A stretch of DNA of 64,000 nt from JBQTII01 sp052387905 (GCA_052387905.1 JBQTIR010000010.1:124001-188000), one strand, 5' to 3'. Counted from the first letter of the stretch, positions 16,713-25,692 are shown. Notes: a model not told the origin generated them from the letters alone. Numbers and translations are program-made.

Positions 16713-17868
16713 GGAAGAACTCCTGGAGGTCGGTGACGACGAGGTCGGGCTGTTCGGCGGGCGCGAAGTGTCCACCCTTGGGCTGCACGGTCCACCGCGC
16801 CATGTTGGTGATCGTCTCGGCATGGGCCCTCGGAAGCAGCAGCAGTTCCTTGGGGAAGACGGCGAAAGCGGTCGGTGCGTCGATTGCGGGCATCCGGGTG
16901 TGCCGCGGCGGCGGCGGACCCCCGGTGTGGAAGTACTCGTGGTAGATCCGCAGGCTCGTGCCGATGGAACCGTTGAGCCAATAGATCGACGCGGTCGTGC
17001 ACAGGAAGTCGCGATCGAAAACGGTGAACACGTCACCGTCGTGGTCGGACCACTCGCGCCGGCGCCCGAGGATCCACGCCGCGGTACCGACGGGGGAGTC
17101 GACCAAGGCGTACGCCAGGGTCTGGGGGTCGATCTGATGCACCGTCCGGTGGCTCATGATCGACGGACGAGCCTCGAGCGCGCGTTCCCACATCCACGCC
17201 TCGTCGGACGCGAAGTCCGCCGGCCCCAGATCGCGCAGATTCACCCCGGGCACATACGGCAACGTCATCCAGACCCCGATGAGGTGGGGGGAGAAGGCGT
17301 GCCCGATCTCACCGGTGATGATCGAACCCCAGTCCCCGCCGCCGACGCCGTAGCGTGGGTAGCCGAGCACGTCGGTCATCAGGGCGTGGAAGATTTCCCC
17401 GATCCGCCGCGCGCCGAGGCCGGTCACCTTCAGTGGCATCGAGAACCCGGCTCCCGGCAGTGACGGCACGATCACGTCGAAGGAGTCGGCCGGGTTGCCG
17501 CCGTGCGCGCCCGGGTCGGTCAGCGGGCCGATGACGGCGGCGTAGTCCCAGAAGGTCCAGGGCCACCCGTGGTTGAGCAGCAGCGGTTTCGGGCTGGGGC
17601 CCTTGCCGCGGACGTGCAGAAAGTGGATCGGCTGGCCGTCGATCTCGGTCATGAAGTGGGGGAAGGCGTTGATCGCCTTCTCCGCAGCACGCCAGTCGTA
17701 GTCCTCGCGCCAGTAGGTGACGAGGTCATCGAGCCACTCGCGCTGCACCCCGTAGCGCCACTGGTCGTTACCCAGGTCGGCGGCCCACCGGGTGTCCCGC
17801 AGTCGGGTGTGGAGGGCGTCGAGGTCCGAATCGGGGACGGCGACCTCGAATGGCTGCACCTGCGTCAC
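16699..17868 (-). CDS. Epoxide hydrolase (EHN-domain alpha/beta hydrolase)
   Basis: Hydrolyses epoxides to diols. The N-terminal EHN domain (VQPFEVAVPDSDLDALHTRL, residues 3-110) precedes the alpha/beta hydrolase core with the oxyanion-hole HGWPWTFWDY, nucleophile motif GGGDWGS (Asp), two conserved Tyr in the cap, and the distal GGHFAPAEQP His. Length 389 is normal. The GTG at 17868 is preferred because GGGAG lies eight bases upstream; a GTG six codons earlier would also be open. It sits inside the inositol cluster but in the opposite direction, and its paralogue is at 43131-44276. Confidence 0.88.
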   Translation of the reverse strand: MTQVQPFEVAVPDSDLDALHTRLRDTRWAADLGNDQWRYGVQREWLDDLVTYWREDYDWRAAEKAINAFPHFMTEIDGQPIHFLHVRGKGPSPKPLLLNHGWPWTFWDYAAVIGPLTDPGAHGGNPADSFDVIVPSLPGAGFSMPLKVTGLGARRIGEIFHALMTDVLGYPRYGVGGGDWGSIITGEIGHAFSPHLIGVWMTLPYVPGVNLRDLGPADFASDEAWMWERALEARPSIMSHRTVHQIDPQTLAYALVDSPVGTAAWILGRRREWSDHDGDVFTVFDRDFLCTTASIYWLNGSIGTSLRIYHEYFHTGGPPPPRHTRMPAIDAPTAFAVFPKELLLLPRAHAETITNMARWTVQPKGGHFAPAEQPDLVVTDLQEFFRELS

Positions 17869-17912
17869 GTCTGTGCTCCCTTGCACCAGGTGAGCGCACG
17901 ATACTGGGGTTC

Positions 17913-19400
17913 ATGCGGACCATCGAGCATTGGATTGACGGGGCGCCCACGCCCGGCACGGGGGCGCGTCGTGGTCAGATCTTCCAACCTGCCACCGGCG
18001 CGGTGGCGGCCGAACTCGCTTACGCGGAGCAGGCCGACGTCGATGCCGCAGTCGGGGCAGCCCGCAAGGCGGCGCAGGCCTGGCGCGAGACCTCGTTGGT
18101 GGCGCGGGCCCGGATCATGTTCGCCTTCCGGGAACTGCTGCACCGCAACGTCGATGCGCTCGCGGCCGTCATCACCGACGAGCACGGCAAGACCCTGCCC
18201 GATGCTCGCGGGGAGGTCACGCGCGGCCTGGAGGTCGTGGAGTTCGCCTGCGGCATCCCCCACCTGCTCAAGGGCGAGTACTCCGACCAGGTCTCCACGG
18301 GAGTCGACGCCTATTCCCTGCGCCAGCCGCTCGGCGTGTGCGTGGGCATCACCCCGTTCAACTTCCCGGCGATGGTGCCGCTGTGGATGCACCCCATCGC
18401 GATCGCGACCGGCAACACCTTCGTGCTCAAACCGTCCGAGCGTGACCCGTCGGCCTCGATGCTCGTCGCCGAGCTCTACGCCCAGGCCGGCCTGCCCGCC
18501 GGAGTGTTCAACGTCCTGCATGGCGACCGGGTCGCGGTCGAGGCGCTGCTGGACCATCCGGACGTCAGCGCGGTGTCGTTCGTCGGCTCCACGCCGATCG
18601 CCAAGCTGATCCATGGCCGGGCCACCGCCGCCGGCAAGCGCGTGCAGGCCCTCGGTGGTGCCAAGAACCACGCGGTTGTGCTGCCCGATGCGGACCTGGA
18701 GATCGCCGCGGCCGAGCTGACCGCCGCCGGTTTCGGCTCAGCGGGTCAACGGTGCATGGCGATCTCGGTGGTGGTCGCCGTCGGGGCCGCCGCCGACGGC
18801 CTCGTCGAACGCCTCGCCGCCCGGGCGCGCGCCATCACCGTGGGACCCGGGCACGATCCCGCCTCCGAGATGGGCCCGCTCATCACGGCCGAGGCCCGCG
18901 CCCGGGTCCGGGCGATCCTGGACGGGACCGACGCCACCGTGGTGGTCGACGGCCGGGACGGTGTCCCGGCCGGTGAGGGGTTCTGGGTCGGCCCCAGCCT
19001 GCTCGATCACGTCAGCACGGACAGTGCTGCCTACACCGAGGAAATCTTCGGTCCGGTGCTCGCCGTGGTCCGGGTCGCCACGCTGGAGGAGGCGATTGCG
19101 CTGGTCAACGCCAACCCGTACGGAAACGGCGCGGCGATCTTCACCGCCAGCGGCGGCGCCGCGCGGCAGTTCACCCGCGAGGTCAGCATCGGGATGGTGG
19201 GCGTCAATGTGCCGATCCCGGTCCCGATGGCCTTCTACTCCTTCGGGGGCTGGAAGGACTCGCTGTTCGGGGACACGCACGTGCACGGCGCGGAGGGCGT
19301 GCGCTTCTACACCCGGGCGAAGGCCGTCACGAGTCGATGGCCGCAAGCAGTTGCGGGAGCCCCGACGGAAGCGACGTTGCACTTCCCGACCGCCCGGTAG
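17913..19400 (+). CDS. mmsA: CoA-acylating (methyl)malonate-semialdehyde dehydrogenase
   Basis: Converts malonate semialdehyde, the end product of the inositol route, to acetyl-CoA and CO2. The 495 residues show the aldehyde dehydrogenase fold with ITPFNFPAMVPLWM (about 142-155), the FVGSTPIAK nucleotide loop, and catalytic Cys in GSAGQRCMAISV (about 284); the QRCMA context is characteristic of MmsA/IolA. The start at 17913 matches the family N-terminus. It is separated from iolD by the convergent acyl-CoA dehydrogenase-like/epoxide hydrolase pair, so it needs its own promoter. Confidence 0.94.
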   Translation: MRTIEHWIDGAPTPGTGARRGQIFQPATGAVAAELAYAEQADVDAAVGAARKAAQAWRETSLVARARIMFAFRELLHRNVDALAAVITDEHGKTLPDARGEVTRGLEVVEFACGIPHLLKGEYSDQVSTGVDAYSLRQPLGVCVGITPFNFPAMVPLWMHPIAIATGNTFVLKPSERDPSASMLVAELYAQAGLPAGVFNVLHGDRVAVEALLDHPDVSAVSFVGSTPIAKLIHGRATAAGKRVQALGGAKNHAVVLPDADLEIAAAELTAAGFGSAGQRCMAISVVVAVGAAADGLVERLAARARAITVGPGHDPASEMGPLITAEARARVRAILDGTDATVVVDGRDGVPAGEGFWVGPSLLDHVSTDSAAYTEEIFGPVLAVVRVATLEEAIALVNANPYGNGAAIFTASGGAARQFTREVSIGMVGVNVPIPVPMAFYSFGGWKDSLFGDTHVHGAEGVRFYTRAKAVTSRWPQAVAGAPTEATLHFPTAR

Positions 19401-19426
19401 AGGCCGGTGCCACCCGCGGTGACCGC

Positions 19427-19437
19427 GTAACCGTTAC
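19427..19437. promoter_or_regulatory. Small palindrome GTAACCGTTAC
   Basis: Five-base arms around a single C, in the short gap after mmsA and about 45 bases before the predicted -10 box of the next gene. It could be an operator for that gene. The evidence is symmetry and place only. Confidence 0.2.
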
Positions 19438-19493
19438 CCGGCGGGTAGCCGCGTGAAATGTTCCTGACCCACGAGCGGCCTACGCTCGCCACC

Positions 19494-19790
19494 ATGGGCG
19501 AGGTCATCGATCAGGTGGGGACCGCCGCTGTGGACTACGGCTCCACCGTGGCCCTGCTGGGGCAGGTGATCGCGTTGCACGCGACCCGGATCGCCCGCGA
19601 ACGTTCCCGGCCGCGACCGGACCGCGCGATCATCGCTGATCTGGAGCGCAGCCGCAGCGAGGCGGTTGCCGCCTGCCGGAGTCTGAGTTCTGCCGACCCG
19701 GCCGCACTGGAGCGGATCTGGCAGCGGTGGACCCAGGTGTTCCTGGACCTGCTGACCAACGCCGCCGCGGTCACTGTCCGCGCCGGCTGA
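19494..19790 (+). CDS. Small helical protein of unknown function
   Basis: A 98-residue acidic-to-neutral protein with no motif I recognise; it reads as three or four amphipathic helices with an Arg-rich central stretch (ATRIARERSRPRPDRAI). The ATG at 19494 is preferred because a TACGCT -10 box lies 7 bases before it, which fits a leaderless transcript; an ATG at 19458 would place the -10 inside the gene. No ribosome-binding site is visible. It may be cotranscribed with the kinase 38 bases downstream. Confidence 0.55.
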   Translation: MGEVIDQVGTAAVDYGSTVALLGQVIALHATRIARERSRPRPDRAIIADLERSRSEAVAACRSLSSADPAALERIWQRWTQVFLDLLTNAAAVTVRAG

Positions 19791-19828
19791 GCGCCGGTCC
19801 CGCCCCGGTCCGTCGCTATGGTCGTGGG

Positions 19829-20575
19829 ATGGGCACCGAGCGGACGCTGACCTTCGACGTCGGCGGCACGGGTATCAAGGCAGGCGTGCTCGGACCGGAC
19901 GGGTCTGTCGAGGGGGACCAGGTCCGCATCGCTACGCCGTACCCCTGCGGGCCCGACCTGCTGGTCACCACGCTGCGTGAGGTCGCGTCCGCGCTGCCCC
20001 CGGCGGACCGCCTCTCGGTCGGGCTCCCCGGGATGATCCGCGACGGCCGGGTGCTGACCACCCCCCACTTCATCACCGAGGCCGGACCGTTCACCCCGGT
20101 GCGCCCGGACCTGCTGGCCGCCTGGACCCGCTGGGATGCCGCGACCGAGATCAGCAAGGCCTTCGACGCACCCGTGCGGGTCGTCAACGACGCCGAGCTG
20201 GCCGGCATCGGTGTGGTCAGCGGTGTCGGCTTCGAGGTCTTCCTGGCCTTCGGCACCGGCCTGGGCGCCGCGTTGTTCTCCGAGGGGCGCCTGCTGCCCA
20301 AGCTCGAGCTGTCCCAGGCGCCGTTCCGCCGGGGGGACTCCTACGATCAGCAGCTGGGCGACCATGCCCGCCGGCGCATCGGGGACATCCGGTGGAGCCG
20401 TCGCGTGGCCCGCGCGCTGGGCCGCTGGCACGCGGTGCTGTGGTGGGACCGGCTCTACCTCGGCGGCGGCAACGCGGTGCGCCTGCGCGGGAACCTCGGC
20501 TACCTGGCCACCGTCGTCCCTGGCGAGGCGGGAGTCCTGGGCGGCCACAAGCTCTGGGAGTACCCCGGGCTCTGA
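19829..20575 (+). CDS. ROK-family sugar kinase, polyphosphate-glucokinase-like
   Basis: A 248-residue ASKHA kinase. Phosphate-1 motif TFDVGGTGIKAG at the N-terminus, catalytic Asp in VVNDAELAG (about 115), FGTGLGAALF phosphate-2, and the C-terminal YLGGGNAVRL adenosine motif. The ELSQAPFRRGDSYDQQLG stretch resembles the polyphosphate/ATP glucokinase group rather than the zinc-containing ROK repressors, and no HTH is present. Phosphoryl donor and sugar are inferred. A TATGGT box six bases before the ATG suggests a leaderless message. Confidence 0.78.
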   Translation: MGTERTLTFDVGGTGIKAGVLGPDGSVEGDQVRIATPYPCGPDLLVTTLREVASALPPADRLSVGLPGMIRDGRVLTTPHFITEAGPFTPVRPDLLAAWTRWDAATEISKAFDAPVRVVNDAELAGIGVVSGVGFEVFLAFGTGLGAALFSEGRLLPKLELSQAPFRRGDSYDQQLGDHARRRIGDIRWSRRVARALGRWHAVLWWDRLYLGGGNAVRLRGNLGYLATVVPGEAGVLGGHKLWEYPGL

Positions 20576-20595
20576 GGCCGGAGCACACCTCGTGA

Positions 20596-20637
20596 CGTCC
20601 GAAGGAACGGCTGCAATAGCGACCGCTTCTTCGGACG
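20596..20637 (-). repeat. Family A 42-bp palindromic element, copy A3 (inverted)
   Basis: Read on the minus strand: CGTCCGAAG, AAG, core CGGTCGCTATTGCAGCCG, TTC, CTTCGGACG. It lies between the convergent ROK kinase and penicillin-binding protein genes, outside any coding sequence. Being palindromic, it may also act as a terminator here. Confidence 0.9.
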
Positions 20638-20649
20638 CAACGCAATGTT

Positions 20650-22704
20650 CTAGCGGATCGCTTCGAGGAAGGCGCGGGCCAGCGGTCCGGCGGTGCGCGA
20701 GCCGGTGTCGCCGCGCTCGACGATGACGGCGAAGGCGACCTCGCCCATGAAGCCGACGATCCAGGCATGCTTGCCGGGCTCGGTCTCGCTGCCGTACTCC
20801 GCAGTGCCGGTCTTCGCGCCGACGGTGACGCCGGGCAGGTCCAGGATCCGCGCGGTGCCGGTCTCCACGGTGGCGATCATCAGCTCGCGCAGCGTCGCTG
20901 CCTCAGCGAGCGGGGGCAGCACGAACTCCTCGTCGGCCGCCGCTGACTCCGTCGCGCCGGGCGCCGGGCTGGCGATCGCGCTGGGCGTCGCGGTGGTGAA
21001 GGGCGTCGCGGTGCTGACGGGCGACGGGCTCGCGCTCGACGCGGCGGGCGCGGGCACGGCCTCGTCGAGGATCAGGCGGGGCAGTCGCGGGGTACCCGAG
21101 GCCACAGTCGCCGCGATCGAGGCGAGGGAGAGCGGGCTCATCAGGACCCGGCCCTGCCCGATGCCGGCGGCGGCGCAGTCGACCTCGCTGCTACAGATGG
21201 GGATGTCGCCGGAGAAGCTGGCGAGCGGAAGGTCGTAATCCAGGCCGATCCCGAAGGAGTCGCCGGCCTCGGCGAGAGCGCTCGGGTCCAGATCGTCGGC
21301 CTTGCGGGTGAACACCGTGTTGCAGGACTGCGTGAAGGCGGTCCGGAACGGGATGCGGCCCAGGTCGCCGAGGCCGTCGTAGTTCTCGAACTGCTTGCCC
21401 TCGACGTTGACGGTGCGCGGGCACCCGACCTGCTCGTCGGCGGTCAGGCCGGCGCGGAACAGGGCGAGCGAGCTGACGATCTTGAATGTCGAGCCTGGCG
21501 CGTACTGCCCGTTCAGTGCCCGGTCCTCGCCGGCCTTGTCCGCGGGTCCGTTGGCCACCGCGAGGATGTCACCGGTGTTCGTGTCGATCGCGACGAGCGA
21601 GGAACTCTCCTCAGTCAGGGCCACCGCCCGCTCTGCGGCGCTCTGGATGTCGCGATCGAGACTGACCCGCAGGGCGGTGCCAGGAGCCTGGGTGAACTCC
21701 GTCAGCGTCTCGATCGATGCCCGCGTGCTCGCGTCGATGATCTCGACCCGGCCACCGGGGACACCGGCGAGCTGTTGCTGATAGATGCCCTGCAGCCCGA
21801 AGAGCCCGAGCGAGTCCGCGTCGGAGGCGGTCGGCCCGGCCTTGGCCAGGGTTTCCGCGGTGGCGTTGCCGACGGCGCCGAGCACGCCGCGGGCGAACTG
21901 GCGGGTCGGGGCCAGGGTGAGGGTGTCCTCCCGGACGAGCGCACCGGGAATCTGCTGGATCTGCGCCTTCACCTCGTCGTAGTCGCTCTGGCGCAGCACC
22001 ACGGCCTCGACGAACTGGTTCTCCTCGGCCTTGTTGGTGCGGATCAACAACCCATCGACGTTGACGTCGGTGAGTTCGGCCAGGTTCTCGATCGCCCCGT
22101 CGGGGACCTGGCCGGCCACGACGCCGACGCGGTACACGGTCTGCTGGGACACCAGGGCGTTGCCGTTGCGGTCCAGGATCGGGGCCCGTTCGGGCAGTTC
22201 GCGGGTACGGCTGAAGGCGAGCCCCGGCGCGAGCCGGGGGTGCAGGATCTGCGGCGCCCAGGACACCTTCCACTCCGGCTCTGCGTCCGGTGCGGGCACG
22301 ACCTGAACCAGGGTGAGCGCCGAGGCGTAGGACCAGCTGCCCAGGGCATCGAGTTCGAGCTCGACGTCGAAGTCCAGCGTGCACGGCGTCTCACCCTCGC
22401 AGCCGCTCAGGTCCCTGGCGGTGAGGGTGCGGACCTCGGGGCGCAGCGCCTCCGACATGGCGGTGAGGGCCTCGGTCGCGGCCGTGGTGTCGGTGGTGCG
22501 CGCACCGGCAGCCTCGAGCTCGTCCGCCGACCAGTCGGCGAGGAAAGCTTCGCCGACAGCGCGGGCCTGATCGGTGCGGCTCGGTCCGCCGCCACCGCCG
22601 GGCAGGCCGTCGGGTAGCGAACTGCAACCGGTGGCCAGCATCGTGGCAGCCAGGACTGCCAGCGCGTGCCGGGTCCGCGTTCCCGCGGTGAGCTTGTGTG
22701 TCAT
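20650..22704 (-). CDS. Penicillin-binding protein (class B-type transpeptidase lipoprotein)
   Basis: Peptidoglycan transpeptidase of 684 residues. A lipoprotein signal peptide ends at LATGC (Cys about 26). Then come an NTF2-like MecA-N domain (about 40-155), a dimerisation region, and the transpeptidase domain with the active-site tetrad STFK (Ser about 405), SCN (about 460) and KTGT (about 631). An Ala/Ser/Pro/Thr-rich insert (about 550-590) is low-complexity and probably a surface loop. The ATG at 22704 is chosen because the signal peptide begins there. The gene follows htrA by 54 bases on the same strand, which suits an envelope-stress regulon. Confidence 0.92.
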   Translation of the reverse strand: MTHKLTAGTRTRHALAVLAATMLATGCSSLPDGLPGGGGGPSRTDQARAVGEAFLADWSADELEAAGARTTDTTAATEALTAMSEALRPEVRTLTARDLSGCEGETPCTLDFDVELELDALGSWSYASALTLVQVVPAPDAEPEWKVSWAPQILHPRLAPGLAFSRTRELPERAPILDRNGNALVSQQTVYRVGVVAGQVPDGAIENLAELTDVNVDGLLIRTNKAEENQFVEAVVLRQSDYDEVKAQIQQIPGALVREDTLTLAPTRQFARGVLGAVGNATAETLAKAGPTASDADSLGLFGLQGIYQQQLAGVPGGRVEIIDASTRASIETLTEFTQAPGTALRVSLDRDIQSAAERAVALTEESSSLVAIDTNTGDILAVANGPADKAGEDRALNGQYAPGSTFKIVSSLALFRAGLTADEQVGCPRTVNVEGKQFENYDGLGDLGRIPFRTAFTQSCNTVFTRKADDLDPSALAEAGDSFGIGLDYDLPLASFSGDIPICSSEVDCAAAGIGQGRVLMSPLSLASIAATVASGTPRLPRLILDEAVPAPAASSASPSPVSTATPFTTATPSAIASPAPGATESAAADEEFVLPPLAEAATLRELMIATVETGTARILDLPGVTVGAKTGTAEYGSETEPGKHAWIVGFMGEVAFAVIVERGDTGSRTAGPLARAFLEAIR

Positions 22705-22758
22705 CGCTGATAGGAAATCAGCAAACTGCCGGTCGTGTCGTGATCTTGGTCCGCCCAC

Positions 22759-24153
22759 TCACTTCGCGTCGCTGTCGAGTACGACGTCGACCGTGCGGGT
22801 GTCGTTCCCCCGGATGTAGGTCAGGGTGATTTTCTCACCAGGTGGCAAGGACCGCACCCCGGCGACGAGCGCGTCGCGGTTGTCGATGAGGCGCCCGTCC
22901 AGGCGGATGACGACGTCGCCGTTGCGCAGTCCGGCCTTCTCCGCAGCGCCGCCGGCAGTGATCTCGCGGAGCAGGGCCCCGCGCTGGGTGGCCTCGGTGG
23001 CGTCGGTGACCTGTACGCCGAGCAGACCGTGTGCGACGGTCTGGCCCTTGGCGAGTTGTTCGGCGATGACCCGCGCCTGGTCGACGGGGATCGCGAAGCC
23101 TAACCCGATCGAGCCGGACTGACCGCCCAGGCCGCTACCGAGGGAGGCGATGGCGGAGGTGATGCCGACCAGGTTGCCGTTGAGGTCGACCAGCGCGCCC
23201 CCGGAGTTGCCGGGGTTGATCGGGGCGTCGGTCTGAATCCCGTTGATCACGCTGTCCGCGCCGCCCGCGCCGGCCTGGGGGATGACCGGGCGGTTCTTCG
23301 CGCTGACGATGCCCCGGGTGACCGTGCCGGCCAACCCCAACGGGGCGCCGATAGCGACGACCTCCTGGCCGACGCGCAGCTCCTCGGAGCTGCCGAACCC
23401 GATCGGGGTGGCGTCGGTGATGCCGGTGGCCTTGATGACCGCCAGGTCGGTGACCGGGTCGGCCTTGATCAGCTCGGCGCGCACCGTGCGTCCGTCGGCG
23501 AACGTCACCGCGAGTTGTCCCTCGCCCGCCACGTGGTTGTTGGTCAGGATCAGCCCGTCGGAGGAGATCACGACGCCACTGCCACTGCCCGACGAGCCGC
23601 CGAACCCGCCGCCGGCGCCGCGGATGTCGATCGAGACCACGCTTGGCAGCACCTTGGCGGCGACCCGCTCCACGCTGCCCGCGGGCGCGTTCGCGGCCGG
23701 GCGGACGTCGCCCTCCAGGGGCGCACCGATGGAGCTCACGTTCGTCGGGGAGTCGGCGGCGTTGTAGCCCAGCGAGCCGCCGACCGCGCCGCCGACCAGG
23801 GCGGCGACGAGCGCGAGCATCGCGACCGCGGTGAGGTTGCGTCGGGGCGCACCCGGCTCGGCCGGCGGCACAGTGCCCCAGGCGCCGGGGATCGGCGCGG
23901 TCACCGCGTGCGGGGTGGCGTCGTATGCCGGCGCCGCACCGTATCCGGCGGGAGTGGCGTAGGCCGCGTCCGGCTCGTAGTGCGAGGCGCTTTCGGATCC
24001 GCTCGGCGCCTGCGCGGCTGCGGGGTTGTACTGCGGCCAGCCGTCCGGACCGGTGGTCACCTCCGATGCGGGCGCCTCCGCCCTGCGCGGCTCGGGTGGG
24101 GTGCCCCAGGGATCCCCCGAGGTGGGCGGGAAGTACGGGTCGCGCTCATCCAT
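22759..24153 (-). CDS. HtrA/PepD-type membrane-anchored serine protease
   Basis: Periplasmic-side quality-control protease of 464 residues. A Pro/Ala/Tyr-rich cytoplasmic N-terminus (1-105) leads to one membrane helix (about 107-130), the trypsin-like domain with catalytic His207 (TNNHVAG), Asp236 (TDLAVI) and Ser317 (GNSGGAL), and a C-terminal PDZ domain (about 370-455). It is the third gene after a response regulator and sensor kinase in the order mprA-mprB-pepD seen in mycobacteria, so MprAB control is likely. The 127-base gap before it leaves room for its own promoter. Confidence 0.93.
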   Translation of the reverse strand: MDERDPYFPPTSGDPWGTPPEPRRAEAPASEVTTGPDGWPQYNPAAAQAPSGSESASHYEPDAAYATPAGYGAAPAYDATPHAVTAPIPGAWGTVPPAEPGAPRRNLTAVAMLALVAALVGGAVGGSLGYNAADSPTNVSSIGAPLEGDVRPAANAPAGSVERVAAKVLPSVVSIDIRGAGGGFGGSSGSGSGVVISSDGLILTNNHVAGEGQLAVTFADGRTVRAELIKADPVTDLAVIKATGITDATPIGFGSSEELRVGQEVVAIGAPLGLAGTVTRGIVSAKNRPVIPQAGAGGADSVINGIQTDAPINPGNSGGALVDLNGNLVGITSAIASLGSGLGGQSGSIGLGFAIPVDQARVIAEQLAKGQTVAHGLLGVQVTDATEATQRGALLREITAGGAAEKAGLRNGDVVIRLDGRLIDNRDALVAGVRSLPPGEKITLTYIRGNDTRTVDVVLDSDAK

Positions 24154-24280
24154 GGCCTTACCCTGCCCCTGCCGGCTAGGAGATTCCTATGTGTCCGTTG
24201 TGCGTGTTCATTGTGTGTCACCGATGACCACACCTGTGGCCCCAGCGTCGGGCGGGCCCGGTTACTTCCTGCCCCAACCA

Positions 24281-25645
24281 TCAGTGTTCATCGGGGGCCA
24301 CGGCCGAGGAATGCGGCAGCCGGAGCCGGAACAGGGCCCCGCCGCCGGGGGCGTGCCCGGCGGTGACGCTGCCGCCGTGCCGGGATGCGGCCTGGCGCAC
24401 GATCGCGAGGCCGAGCCCGGACCCCGGCATCGTGCGGGACTCCTGCGAACGGTAGAAGCGGTCGAAGACGAAAGGCAGGTCCTCCTCGGCGATGCCCGGG
24501 CCCTGGTCGGCCACCTGCAGAACACCGTCGGCCAGGCGCACCGTCACCGTCGCGGATGGCGGGCTCCACTTGCCGGCGTTGTCGAGCAGATTGAGCACCG
24601 CGCGTTCCAACGAGCGCGCGTCGCCGTAGACGGTCCACGGCCGGGTCGTGACGTCGAAGCGCACTCCCGGCGCGCGACGACGGGCGCGTTCGACGGCGGT
24701 CTGCACGATCTCCGCAAGGTCCACTTCCCGGCCGTCGGCCCGCGGAAGGTCGTCCCGGGAGAGTTCGACGAGGTCGGTGACCAGGCCGGAGAGTTCCTCG
24801 ACCTGGGCGTGCACATCCTCGAGCAGCTCACCGCGGTCGATCGCGGACAACCCGGCCCGCTGCTCGGCCTGCGTGAGCAGCTCGAGGTTGGTGCGCAGGC
24901 TGGTCAGGGGGGTGCGCAACTCATGTCCGGCATCGGCGACGAGGCGGCGCTGCAGCTCGCGGGAGCGTTCGACCGCTGCCAGCATTGCATTGAAGCTCGC
25001 CCCCAGCCGGGCCAGTTCGTCGTCCCCGCTGACCGCGATCGGGCGTAGTTCTCCCGTGCGGGCCACGTGCTCGGCGGCCTCGGTGAGACGGCTGACCGGG
25101 CGCAGGCCGGTGCGGGCGACGAACACTCCCGCGTAAGCGGCCAGGGCCACTCCGGTGAGGCCGATGACCAGCAGGGTCGTGCCGAGGGTGCGCAGCGTGT
25201 CGTCGACGTCCTCGGTGGATTGGGCGAGCACGAAGGCGGTCCGCGTCTCGGCCTGCTGGATCGCCGGGATGGCCACCACCCGGAATTTCTCCCCGTCGGC
25301 CGTGCGCGCGGTCCGAATCGAGAAGTCGCTGGAACCCTGCGCGACCCCGAGTTCCGGTGGGCCGATGGGTGGGGCATCCTCGGGACCCTTGGAGGAGATG
25401 AACACATCCTCGGAGAACACGATCGCCAGCCGGGTGCCGGCGGCGGCGAAGGTTCCCTCCGGAAAGAGGACGACCTGCATGGGGTCGCTGGCCGGAGTGA
25501 GCAGCAGCGCCCGAGCGCGCCCGAGCAGGGCGTCGTCGAAGGAGTCGTAGTACTGCACCCGCACGGTCAGGAAGGTCGCCAGGGAGATCCCGGCGACGGT
25601 CACGCCGACGACGGCGGCCACGAAGGCCGCCACCCGGACCCGCAA
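24281..25645 (-). CDS. mprB: Sensor histidine kinase, MprB-like
   Basis: Membrane sensor of about 454 residues with two membrane helices (about 5-27 and 153-176), an extracytoplasmic sensor of roughly 120 residues, a HAMP domain (178-232), the phospho-acceptor His241 in DAGHELRTPL, and an ATPase domain with NLLDNAGKWSPP, DQGPGIAEED and GSGLGLAI. The called start is a TTG; in-frame CTG codons lie upstream and would add a basic cytoplasmic stretch, so the true N-terminus is unsure. It is the partner of the regulator 47 bases upstream. Confidence 0.9.
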   Translation of the reverse strand: MRVRVAAFVAAVVGVTVAGISLATFLTVRVQYYDSFDDALLGRARALLLTPASDPMQVVLFPEGTFAAAGTRLAIVFSEDVFISSKGPEDAPPIGPPELGVAQGSSDFSIRTARTADGEKFRVVAIPAIQQAETRTAFVLAQSTEDVDDTLRTLGTTLLVIGLTGVALAAYAGVFVARTGLRPVSRLTEAAEHVARTGELRPIAVSGDDELARLGASFNAMLAAVERSRELQRRLVADAGHELRTPLTSLRTNLELLTQAEQRAGLSAIDRGELLEDVHAQVEELSGLVTDLVELSRDDLPRADGREVDLAEIVQTAVERARRRAPGVRFDVTTRPWTVYGDARSLERAVLNLLDNAGKWSPPSATVTVRLADGVLQVADQGPGIAEEDLPFVFDRFYRSQESRTMPGSGLGLAIVRQAASRHGGSVTAGHAPGGGALFRLRLPHSSAVAPDEH

Positions 25646-25692
25646 CGTCAGTCGGCCCAGCAGCCGTGCGACCCGGCGGGGCAGGTGCGGCC

